In this document: one piece after another, positions 8,446 to 15,229 of the stretch
Layout of the letters: the number at the start of each line of letters is the position of its first letter
Position numbering within the stretch: the stretch's first letter is position 1
Notes under the pieces: generated by a model
Seen by the model: the letters and a program-made list of their open reading frames with translations, nothing else
The model's database searches: none
What the model was told of the DNA's origin: nothing
Made by a program: the position numbers and the translations under genes
From: JSC-12 sp033764965
GTDB taxonomy: Bacteria > Cyanobacteriota > Cyanobacteriia > Leptolyngbyales > Leptolyngbyaceae
Direction of reading: 5' to 3'
Assembly: GCA_033764965.1 (NCBI GenBank)
Contig: JANRIN010000338.1
Location: forward strand, 1-64,000
Length of the DNA stretch: 64,000 nt

Positions 8446-10348
8446 GAACGACTAATTCCGATAAATTTTCTACATCTCCCGACTGTAATTCACTAGAATC
8501 AATTTCTGGTGAATTAGTCTCAGCTACAACTTCTGGCTCACTTTCAACCGAAGGAACTTGATAAGAAGGATCGCTGAGAACTTCCTTTAGAATAGGATTA
8601 TTGCTTCCCAAAAGCTTTTCTGCTCCTTTTTGAGCAATGAAATTGAGAATTTGTTCCTCTGTTAAGTTGTAGTCTACTTCTCGCTTTTCGTAAACGGAGC
8701 ATATAGCGATTAGAGGTTTAATTTCTTCCTCTTTCAGATCTACAAACTCTATGCCTTCTGTAGGGAAAGCATCAAGATATTTCTTCTTGATAAAGGAACT
8801 GATGGATTTACTCTTTGATCGAACTAGACATGCTCTCGTAAAACCAAAGGTATCTTTATCAAATAATCGTTTTAACCCTGCCCCTAGAGCTGTGCCGCCG
8901 TCATATTGTAAAACTGCAATACCAATGCAAATATCTCTTCCGTCTTCCTTGCCATGAACTTTGAAGTTGAGGAAATTGTCCTTACCCCGTTTCTTGACTT
9001 TATTCGTAACACTTTCAACGGTAACTCTTTCTACTGTTTGTCCAACTAAAGACTGGAATCCAAAGAGAAGAGCATTAGCGATAGCAAAGTTATTATCGAT
9101 AGTTGTTCCTAAATCACCATCTATTTCGTTATTAAAAGCTAATTCAACTTCATCAACTGGAGGTGGAAGGGGATTGCCATCAATTGGCTTACAGTTTTCT
9201 CTGCACCAAACAAGAACCCGTCTTGCTGTTATCCGCTCTCTACCTAGCTCTCTTAATTGATGCTCATCAAATGGGTAGAGGGGGTGAGGAGGATTTAGGT
9301 TCTTTTCTGTATAAAATTCCTGGAGAAAACGGGTAACTAACTCGATAACGTTGTCTCCGTTCATGTATTGCAAGTCAAACGGTTCACCAATGGCGGTCAA
9401 TCTACTCCATACACCACGAGGCATCTGCCTAACCTTCTCATTCCATATACCGGGCATCATGACACTAAGAATTACGCCTCGATGTAAGTTCTCAAATAAC
9501 TCTTTCACCAACCCAGCAACGACTTGAGCTTTGTGTAACCCTGCATCATTACATTCTTCCTTATCCAATTCATCGAAGCAAATTATAAGCTCGTTGTATT
9601 CACTAATTAGGGCTAAAATTTGCAAAACTGTATCGAAGGATTGGGCTTGCGTAGGTAAGCTCAGTTCATTCGCTTTGTATTGGGCAAGTTCTTTACCCCC
9701 TAGCCAATTGGATGCGTAGGACGCTTGCTCATCACATAAGGTCCAAAGAATTGCTCGGACAACATCTGGGTTTTTAACACTTTTGGCTTTGCGGAAGGCT
9801 TTGGTTAGCTGATTAACCCATTTTTTGACTTGTTCTTCCTCAGCATCCTCAAATTTCTTGATTAGTTTCTCAGCCGGAAGCAGTTGAGCTTGTAGATTGG
9901 AAGCTTTGATAGCGTCATTCGCCATCATTGTTGCAAGCTCTTGCCATTGAGTCATTCCCTGACTACCAGTATGGCTCAAACTGTCGGCTAAAAGTGCTTG
10001 AAAGCTTTGCTTAGCTCGATTCAGGTCATCAATCTGCGTGGCATACACAAATAAAGCGCCGCCTTGAGCTTGAAGGCGATGACGAATACGGCTAATAATA
10101 TGGGTTTTGCCTGTTCCATCTTGGGCTGTAATCAAGATAGAAGTTGTTGAGTAATGCCCAGCGCGAATTTCTCCTAAAGCTCGAAAAACCACATCAGAAG
10201 CATGAGCATTCAGCGATTCAACATCAGGAAAACTTTTTCCCCATACGTGGCTAGCTTTAAGAATGGGAGCTTGAGCAAAAGGATTATGCTCTTTAAGAGC
10301 AACATGAATTTCCTCAAGGGGAGAGGGTGAGACAAGAACAGAAGTCAT
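8438..10348 (-). CDS. AAA/Cdc6-like P-loop ATPase with C-terminal nuclease-fold-like domain (second gene of candidate defence operon)
   Basis: A 636-residue ATPase. Walker A is AQDGTGKT (residues 75-82) and Walker B is LIICFDELD with Asp259-Glu260, followed by an arginine-bearing segment RITARRV (372-378) in the position of a sensor-2/lid helix. This is the layout of Orc1/Cdc6-like and STAND-like NTPases. Residues 415-550 form a separate alpha/beta domain reminiscent of an inactive restriction-endonuclease fold (IGIAVLQYD..., RACLVRSK...). The C-terminal 80 residues are acidic and low-complexity. Downstream it overlaps the nuclease gene by eight bases; upstream lies the two-winged-helix gene, 80 bp away. 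The ATPase probably powers or gates the nuclease on DNA. No characterised orthologue is known to me. Confidence 0.8.
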   Translation of the reverse strand: MTSVLVSPSPLEEIHVALKEHNPFAQAPILKASHVWGKSFPDVESLNAHASDVVFRALGEIRAGHYSTTSILITAQDGTGKTHIISRIRHRLQAQGGALFVYATQIDDLNRAKQSFQALLADSLSHTGSQGMTQWQELATMMANDAIKASNLQAQLLPAEKLIKKFEDAEEEQVKKWVNQLTKAFRKAKSVKNPDVVRAILWTLCDEQASYASNWLGGKELAQYKANELSLPTQAQSFDTVLQILALISEYNELIICFDELDKEECNDAGLHKAQVVAGLVKELFENLHRGVILSVMMPGIWNEKVRQMPRGVWSRLTAIGEPFDLQYMNGDNVIELVTRFLQEFYTEKNLNPPHPLYPFDEHQLRELGRERITARRVLVWCRENCKPIDGNPLPPPVDEVELAFNNEIDGDLGTTIDNNFAIANALLFGFQSLVGQTVERVTVESVTNKVKKRGKDNFLNFKVHGKEDGRDICIGIAVLQYDGGTALGAGLKRLFDKDTFGFTRACLVRSKSKSISSFIKKKYLDAFPTEGIEFVDLKEEEIKPLIAICSVYEKREVDYNLTEEQILNFIAQKGAEKLLGSNNPILKEVLSDPSYQVPSVESEPEVVAETNSPEIDSSELQSGDVENLSELVVHG

Positions 10349-10428
10349 GGTGAATTATTTGGAAGGAGTTGAAGGGAGTGCTAGGGGATAAGTGATTCAA
10401 GTGATTGGGACAACAGGGATTTAGTGTT

Positions 10429-11118
10429 TTACAGCAGTTTGACGTAGTAACGCATTCCACCAAGCTTAGTTTCAATGGAATCTTCAGCTTTATCGGGAGT
10501 AAGACTTGGCATTTCACCACCAATGAGTTGTAGAACATCATTAGCTTGTAGATCTAGCATCCAGTCATTGAACTGCGAACGGGAAACTTGATCGCCAATT
10601 TCTCGACGGATGCGGTAGATCGGAACCAGATTATCTAGGTTGTAGTCACGGTTGAGGCGATCGTAAACCTCTAACGCAACAGGCTTAAACTCCTCATAAG
10701 AAGCGATCGCACTACTAACAGCTTTTCCATTTCCATTGGTCGAAGGAGCGTAGCTACTCACGCCAGACTGTTGAATCCATTTCAACAATGCCTTTGCCAT
10801 CCAAGAGCCAACAACCGTCCCCTCGATGCCAAGGTCAGTATTTCCAAGCCTGTGACCTAAAGCGCCTTTCCCCAGGTCAGTCAATGAAACCTTTTTACTT
10901 GTAACTTCGATCGCTCTACCCTTTTCGAGTTCGGTGAAAAACTTCTCACAATCTTTGCTCTTTTCACCCTTCGCCTTTACTCGTTTCGTAAGCTCTCCTT
11001 GATTAACGTTTTCGCCTCCTAAAAACCATAGGACTAGAAGCAAACGAACGGAGCGATCTGAGAATTGAGTATTCGTAACTTTCGAATCTTTCGGTGCAAG
11101 TGTTGCTGCTGATGACAT
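10429..11118 (-). CDS. Two-winged-helix protein (first gene of candidate defence operon)
   Basis: A 229-residue protein of unknown family. Residues 20-90 have the pattern of a winged helix-turn-helix (RLLLVLWFLGG, then ELTKRV, then a wing ending in LTDLGKGAL). Residues 165-229 look like a second winged helix (IYRIRREIGDQVSRSQFNDWMLDLQ followed by a hydrophobic wing). It probably binds DNA and may regulate the operon or load the downstream ATPase. A good ribosome-binding site (AGGAAG) precedes the ATG at 11118. It is the first gene of the three-gene minus-strand unit, whose promoter should lie in 11119-11340. Fold assignments are by eye only. Confidence 0.72.
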   Translation of the reverse strand: MSSAATLAPKDSKVTNTQFSDRSVRLLLVLWFLGGENVNQGELTKRVKAKGEKSKDCEKFFTELEKGRAIEVTSKKVSLTDLGKGALGHRLGNTDLGIEGTVVGSWMAKALLKWIQQSGVSSYAPSTNGNGKAVSSAIASYEEFKPVALEVYDRLNRDYNLDNLVPIYRIRREIGDQVSRSQFNDWMLDLQANDVLQLIGGEMPSLTPDKAEDSIETKLGGMRYYVKLL

Positions 11119-11340
11119 AGCAATCTTCCTGGATTGTTTTGGACTCGCGCTCTTCCAGTAGGATGCCCCTAATCACTTATCGAATCACAAAAACTCGTAG
11201 AAAATCCGCTCCATTCAAACAAGATTTTATGAAATCTATTATTAAGAATTACGTTCTACTGAAGCCATCAAATCTTTTATACATAAGCTTTACTGAGAGA
11301 TGAAAACTGTTTGGTAATCGCGATCGCCCTACCACTTCGA
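11119..11340. promoter_or_regulatory. Likely promoter region of the three-gene operon
   Basis: An AT-rich 222-bp gap upstream of the two-winged-helix gene, and downstream of the RAYT gene, which reads in the same direction. No other gene can be seen. A specific -35/-10 pair or operator could not be chosen with confidence. Confidence 0.35.
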
Positions 11341-11928
11341 TCACACATCTGGATGCAATTGGTCTTCCTGCCAGGACAGCGGATTGTTGTGAACATATTG
11401 GCGAATGGCTTGCAATGCCTCGTCGTTGCGGATGATGCGATCGTAATAATTACGTTGCCACACCGGGGTTCCTACCATTTTTCGGCGTTGGTTAATACGC
11501 CGAGCAGAAAAGGTTTTGAATCTGCGGATGATTTCGGGAATGCCAGGATGGTTGATGGGTTCCGTTGGATTGGTAGGGGCGGGTTTCGCCGATGATTTAT
11601 TGGTTAAATCCACCAATTGATTGTCTAAACCCGCCCCTACAGGAATATCGGATAACACCAAAATGCCGTGGATGTGGTTGGGCATCACCACAAACGCATC
11701 CAATTGCAACCTTGGGTGATATTTCGGCAAATTCAACCAATACGATCGCACAATCTCCCCAAACTTACTCAACTGCATTTCGCCATCCACAATTTCGCCA
11801 AACAAACATTGCCGTTGATGGCTGCAAATCGTGATGAAGTAGGCACCGGATGAGGCGTAATCGTATCCCTTCAACCGGATCGATCGCCGATGATGTTGGT
11901 TTGGGTTGTATTTCACGTTGTATTTCAC
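11341..11928 (-). CDS. REP-associated tyrosine transposase (RAYT, IS200-like Y1 family)
   Basis: A 195-residue single-strand DNA transposase of the HUH/Y1 class. The metal-binding His-x-His is in VVMPNHIHGI and the nucleophilic tyrosine lies in RNYYDRIIR; the N-terminal SGAYFITICSHQR and C-terminal YVHNNPLSW segments are typical of the family. RAYTs are usually single-copy, domesticated and thought to spread REP palindromes. REP-like palindromes lie close by (12000-12023, 12411-12529). In this gene a 14-bp inverted repeat (11573-11586 with 11627-11640) sits in frame and encodes the VGAGL...KPAPT segment between the HUH and tyrosine motifs. The gene appears intact. Confidence 0.9.
   Translation of the reverse strand: MKYNVKYNPNQHHRRSIRLKGYDYASSGAYFITICSHQRQCLFGEIVDGEMQLSKFGEIVRSYWLNLPKYHPRLQLDAFVVMPNHIHGILVLSDIPVGAGLDNQLVDLTNKSSAKPAPTNPTEPINHPGIPEIIRRFKTFSARRINQRRKMVGTPVWQRNYYDRIIRNDEALQAIRQYVHNNPLSWQEDQLHPDV
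11573..11640. repeat. REP-like inverted repeat inside the RAYT coding sequence
   Basis: GTAGGGGCGGGTTT (11573-11586) is the exact reverse complement of AAACCCGCCCCTAC (11627-11640), separated by 40 bp. The element lies in frame within the transposase gene. Its ends resemble the intergenic palindromes at 12000 and 20665, which share the GTAGGGGCG edge. Confidence 0.75.
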
Positions 11929-11999
11929 ATGGTTCTATGAATGCACCTGATTCATAGATTGCCCGAAACCGAAACCACGATCGTGATACCTCTTTTAAT

Positions 12000-12023
12000 G
12001 GGCGAACCGCCGTTCGCCCCTAC
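12000..12023. repeat. REP-like palindrome
   Basis: GGGCGAACCGCCGTTCGCCC is a near-perfect palindrome followed by CTAC. The same core occurs at 20665-20692, flanked there by GTAGG and GTAC. It lies about 70 bp upstream of the RAYT gene start, consistent with a REP recognised by that enzyme. Confidence 0.7.
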
Positions 12024-12373
12024 CTATCTGTCGTTACTCCCGCATTTGCTGTCCTTACTTCCATACTTGTTGTTGTTACTCCTGCACTTGTCGTCCTTAG
12101 TTCCACCCTTGTTGTCCTTAGTAACGATGAAGCGGTGGTTACATCCGGCCATATTGTCGTTAGTAACGGTAAAGCGTACATGAAGATCACACCCACGATC
12201 GCAACTCCAGTTGGGTGGCAAACCACGACTCCAAACAAATTTTGCTCAAATGGGTTGGCTTTAGCCATTGCCTCCGTACTGTACGCCAGCACAATTACTT
12301 GCCCAATCCTCAAAACTTCTTGCAAAAAAGACACAATCTTGCGCGATTTGCGAAGCCAGAAGCCCGGACGCAT
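12020..12373 (-). CDS. Small hypothetical membrane protein ending in heptapeptide repeats
   Basis: A 117-residue reading frame, uncertain as a gene. The N-terminus is basic (LRKSRKIV), followed by two hydrophobic stretches (about 24-32 and 47-67) of a small membrane protein. The last 50 residues are seven heptads ending VTT or LRT (for example TSAGVTT, TSMEVRT, ANAGVTT), encoded by a 21-bp tandem array at 12030-12176. Array expansion by slippage would preserve any frame, so the repeats alone do not prove translation; the hydrophobic N-terminus is the main argument. Overlapping plus-strand frames look less protein-like. I know no homologue. Confidence 0.35.
   Translation of the reverse strand: MRPGFWLRKSRKIVSFLQEVLRIGQVIVLAYSTEAMAKANPFEQNLFGVVVCHPTGVAIVGVIFMYALPLLTTIWPDVTTASSLLRTTRVELRTTSAGVTTTSMEVRTANAGVTTDR
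12030..12176. repeat. 21-bp tandem repeat, seven units
   Basis: Seven consecutive 21-bp units begin at 12030, 12051, 12072, 12093, 12114, 12135 and 12156. Each starts GT[C/T]STTA or close to it (for example GTCGTTACTCCC, GTCCTTACTTCC, GTCCTTAGTTCC). Units five and seven are near-identical (GTCCTTAGTAACGATGAAGCG against GTCGTTAGTAACGGTAAAGCG). The period is a multiple of three, so a frame through the array gives heptapeptide repeats. Confidence 0.8.
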
Positions 12374-12377
12374 CAGT

Positions 12378-12413
12378 GCGATCGCTGATCTTGTAGCGAT
12401 CGCTGATCTTGTA
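12378..12413. repeat. Direct repeat containing HIP1, two units
   Basis: The 18-bp unit GCGATCGCTGATCTTGTA is repeated exactly twice in tandem (12378-12395, 12396-12413), each unit starting with a HIP1 octamer. The array abuts the left end of the GTAGGTTGGGTT element. Confidence 0.75.
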
Positions 12414-12529
12414 GGTTGGGTTGAGCACCACTAAGGGGTTTGATCATCAACGTCAGGTCAAGCGAAACCCAACATTCAAGCTACCCTAAAGCTGATGGAT
12501 GTTGGGTTTCATGCTTCAACCCAACCTAC
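12411..12529. mobile_element. MITE/REP-like element with GTAGGTTGGGTTGA inverted ends
   Basis: The ends, 12411-12424 and 12516-12529, are exact 14-bp reverse complements. A second pair, GAAACCCAACAT (12464-12475) and ATGTTGGGTTTC (12499-12510), forms an inner hairpin. The 119-bp non-coding element matches a widespread class of cyanobacterial palindromic repeats reading GTAGGTTGGGTTGAGC...GAAACCCAACA. It would need a transposase in trans; the neighbouring RAYT is an obvious candidate. Confidence 0.75.
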
Positions 12530-12833
12530 GAAGAGAGTTCACTTCTGTAAAACTGCGGAGTTTGTTTGTAGAATTGACACAGCCATGTCAGCAAAACTTC
12601 CCCCAAGTCGGTGAAAATTGTGATATTGAATACAATTTATTCCTGCAAAACCTTTTTAATGTCCGTAGTGCTGTGATCGTGACAACTGTTTGAGAACAGC
12701 TTCAGTGACTACCTGACTGACATCACAGGCGATAATATCGAAGCATTGTTGTACGAAAGCATTGCTGGATATTGATCGCCTGCTTTTTATTGCAGGCAAA
12801 ACACAGCAGCTTTAAGGAAGGAGTGTAGTGGTT
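12530..12833. promoter_or_regulatory. Intergenic region upstream of the BMP-type lipoprotein gene
   Basis: About 300 bp with no convincing gene. A small hairpin, GCCTGC (12778-12783) pairing with GCAGGC (12792-12797) around a T-rich loop, lies about 35 bp before the start codon and may be a leader structure. I looked for the conserved purine-riboswitch core expected upstream of some BMP-family genes and did not find it. Confidence 0.4.
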
Positions 12834-13901
12834 ATGGGATTCGATCGCCGTCAGTTTTTGCTCACTGGTTCAGCCGCTTTTGCTGGGAGTATGCTGCTCA
12901 AAGCCTGCGCTCCATCGACTCCCTCTGACACAGCGACATCTCCTGGAGCATCTCCCGCCAGCCCTGCGGCAACAGACTTTAAAACTGCAATTATCCTACC
13001 CGGAGTAATTACAGATAAAGCTTGGAATCAGGCTGGTTATGCCGGACTGACCGAAATCAAAAAGAATTTAGGGGTTGAAACCGCCTACGTTGAAAAAATT
13101 GGACAGGCAGAACAGGCAGAAGCCTTGTCTGACTTTGCTCGGCGTGGGTTCAGTCTGGTGTATGCCCACGGAGGACAATTTGATGCGGCGATTCAGCAAG
13201 TTGCGGGACAGTTTCCCAAAACATTTTTTGTAGGCGTGAATGGGGCGGCATCCGGAGCGAATATTGCCTCCTTACGCATTGACCATCTTCAAGCCAGCTA
13301 TCTGTGTGGCATCATCGCCGCAACTCTTTCCAAAGCCAAAAAGATTGCCTACCTGGCGGGGCAAGAATTTCAGGCAACCCAGGAAGAACTCCGTGGGTTG
13401 CAGCTAGGAGCAAAATCCATTGATCCGTCGATTCAGGTGACTTCCAGTTTTACTGGAGACTGGAACGATGCAGCAAAAGCCAAGGAAGCGATCGAGGCTC
13501 TAATCTCTGCGGGAGCGGATGTCGTATACCAATGGCTGGATAATGCGGCTCCTACGGTATTACAAACTGCCAGCGATCGCGGCGTTTATGCCTTTGGCAA
13601 TACGGCAGATCAGTTTGATGTTGCCCCCAAAGCCGTGTTAACCAGTGCGGTGAAACGCATTGATTTGGCGATCGCCAAACTTGCCGACCTTGCCGCTAAA
13701 AATGAACTTAAGGGTCAGGTCTACACGTTGGGGCTAGAAGAACCGGAGATTTTATACCTGGGTAAATTTAATCCGGTGGTTCCGGCTGACTTGCAAACGA
13801 AGGTGAACACAACTCAGGAAGCAATTCTGTCCAAGAAAATCACCTTTGAGTCCTGTCAGGAAAGTGGCAAAGAAACCCGTTGTGTCAAGGGCGCAGCCTG
13901 A
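12834..13901 (+). CDS. BMP-family ABC transporter substrate-binding lipoprotein
   Basis: A protein of about 355 residues in the basic membrane protein (PnrA/Med-like) family, which binds nucleosides or related ligands for ABC importers. The N-terminus has twin arginines (RRQFLLTG), a hydrophobic core and a lipobox ending LLKAC, followed by a Ser/Pro/Thr linker, so it is probably exported by Tat and lipid-anchored. The family pattern is visible in the early DKAWNQAGY segment and the GADVVYQWLDNAAP segment. AGGAAGGAG lies upstream; I prefer the ATG at 12834 to the GTG two codons earlier. No permease or ATPase gene is adjacent, so its transporter partner must be encoded elsewhere. Confidence 0.87.
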   Translation: MGFDRRQFLLTGSAAFAGSMLLKACAPSTPSDTATSPGASPASPAATDFKTAIILPGVITDKAWNQAGYAGLTEIKKNLGVETAYVEKIGQAEQAEALSDFARRGFSLVYAHGGQFDAAIQQVAGQFPKTFFVGVNGAASGANIASLRIDHLQASYLCGIIAATLSKAKKIAYLAGQEFQATQEELRGLQLGAKSIDPSIQVTSSFTGDWNDAAKAKEAIEALISAGADVVYQWLDNAAPTVLQTASDRGVYAFGNTADQFDVAPKAVLTSAVKRIDLAIAKLADLAAKNELKGQVYTLGLEEPEILYLGKFNPVVPADLQTKVNTTQEAILSKKITFESCQESGKETRCVKGAA

Positions 13902-13905
13902 AGCC

Positions 13906-14184
13906 TCAATCGACCCGTTCCAATTGCCAGAGGATCTGGTTGCCTTCTCGCCGCACCCTGGAAATTACCCAGTTGCGCCAAACCCAGTGATCGCCGCGAC
14001 TGGTGACGGCACCGGCGTTAATATCCATCAAATCTGCCAGTTCAGCACTGGTAATCAGATAGCCCTTGTCGGCAATTTCGTCCGCCATCCGTAAAGATTC
14101 CACCGCATAACGGACATGGGCAACTCTCACTTCACGGGGGAGAGATTCAAGTTCGGTAGAAACGATGGAAGGGCTGTCTGTCAT
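13906..14184 (-). CDS. Small conserved cyanobacterial protein, winged-helix-like
   Basis: A 92-residue protein. The frame remains open upstream, but the part before the Met at 14184 does not look protein-like and overlaps cobK, so this start is preferred. The sequence has a helix-rich pattern (EVRVAHVRYAVESLRMADEIADKG, then ITSAELADLMDI) followed by WRNWVISRVRREGNQILWQLERV, which resembles a small winged-helix or RecA-wing DNA-binding fold. I have seen it only in cyanobacteria and know no function. It lies 73 bp downstream of cobK on the same strand. Confidence 0.7.
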   Translation of the reverse strand: MTDSPSIVSTELESLPREVRVAHVRYAVESLRMADEIADKGYLITSAELADLMDINAGAVTSRGDHWVWRNWVISRVRREGNQILWQLERVD

Positions 14185-14257
14185 GACGATCGCGACCAAC
14201 TCAGCGATAGATGGATTGTATCGCTCCTGGACTGGAAAGTCGCGATCGCGTATTACT

Positions 14258-15091
14258 TCAAGGACTCGATTCTGAGTCAGGAAATTTATCTCCCGGTAGG
14301 ATGGAGCGCCCCATCGAGAATGGTGCAAGTGAGCGATCGCAAAATTGCAGCGCCTCAGAAAAATCACTGGTTTGCTGCGGGTAAGCGATCGGCGGACGCT
14401 CAATCACCACGAGAGTAACCCCCAGATCTGCTGCCACTTGCTGCTTCACATCCTCACCTCCCGCCACCCCAGAGGCTTTTGTCACCACCACGGAAACTTG
14501 CCACTGCTGCCATAGGGCACGTTCCATTGCCGCTGAAATCGGCGGACGCAGAGCAATCAAGCGATCGGTCGCAAAACCCGCTGAGATCGCCGCTTGCAGG
14601 GCAGGAATAGACGGCAAAATTCGCGCGAACAAAACCGCCTTTTCCTGCCAGGGAGTAAACAATTCCAGAGAGCGATAGCCCAGGGTCAGCAAGATTCGCT
14701 GATGCAGTAACAAATCCGTGGCAAGCAGCGATCGTAGAGTGGGGAAGAAGAGGGGGGTAAGGGGAGAAGCGGAGAGGGGGAGACGCTCGAAGCGGAGGTA
14801 GGGGATTTTTAGGGTTGAGGCGATCGCGATCGCCAAGTGAGAAATTTCTGTGGCAAAGGGGTGGGAGGCATCCAGAATGGCAGCGATGGAGTGGGTCTGC
14901 AAAAAGGCGGGAAGGGAGGCAGCATCTAAACGTCCTACCCACACGGTTAGATCAGGAGTTTTGGGATACAGGCATCGTGCCGATTCCGTGGTGACAGTGA
15001 CTAAGCAGGGCAAATTCTGGGCAACGAGCGATCGCGCCAGTTCAGCACTTTCCTGGGTTCCTCCAATTAGCCAGATTCGGGCTTGGCTCAC
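14258..15091 (-). CDS. cobK: Precorrin-6A / cobalt-precorrin-6A reductase
   Basis: A 277-residue enzyme that uses NADPH to reduce the macrocycle of (cobalt-)precorrin-6A in adenosylcobalamin synthesis. Family marks are IWLIGGTQESAELA at the N-terminus (dinucleotide site), DASHPFATEIS near residue 75, PYLRFERL, and VVTKASGVAGGEDVK toward the C-terminus. Between RFERLPLS and the following helix lies a short in-frame Pro/Leu/Ser-rich insert (about 14730-14800) made of the G/C-biased low-complexity DNA otherwise seen between genes. The protein extends about 30 residues beyond the usual core, with a C-terminus that looks unconserved. No other cob genes are nearby. Confidence 0.9.
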   Translation of the reverse strand: MSQARIWLIGGTQESAELARSLVAQNLPCLVTVTTESARCLYPKTPDLTVWVGRLDAASLPAFLQTHSIAAILDASHPFATEISHLAIAIASTLKIPYLRFERLPLSASPLTPLFFPTLRSLLATDLLLHQRILLTLGYRSLELFTPWQEKAVLFARILPSIPALQAAISAGFATDRLIALRPPISAAMERALWQQWQVSVVVTKASGVAGGEDVKQQVAADLGVTLVVIERPPIAYPQQTSDFSEALQFCDRSLAPFSMGRSILPGDKFPDSESSP

Positions 15092-15229
15092 AAAACATCA
15101 GTAAAGAGATAGGTTGAAAAACTTAAGCTATCGAAGTAAAAAGATAGGGGGAATTTACAATTCTTTGCTAACAATTATCGGAAATGCAGTAGACTCTTCC
15201 TGTCGCTATCCACGACCCTTATTTTACTG

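Noticed and set aside
12030..12176. Possible CRISPR array
   Set aside because: Units are adjacent 21-mers without spacers and without cas genes nearby; it is a tandem repeat. No CRISPR array was seen anywhere in the window.
12135..12434. Plus-strand 99-codon frame over the tandem array and MITE-like element
   Set aside because: It runs through the repeat array and into the inverted-repeat element, has no clear ribosome-binding site, and its composition is explained by the repeats.
12541..12833. Possible purine riboswitch before the BMP-type lipoprotein gene
   Set aside because: The conserved three-way-junction core was not found; only a short unrelated hairpin is visible.
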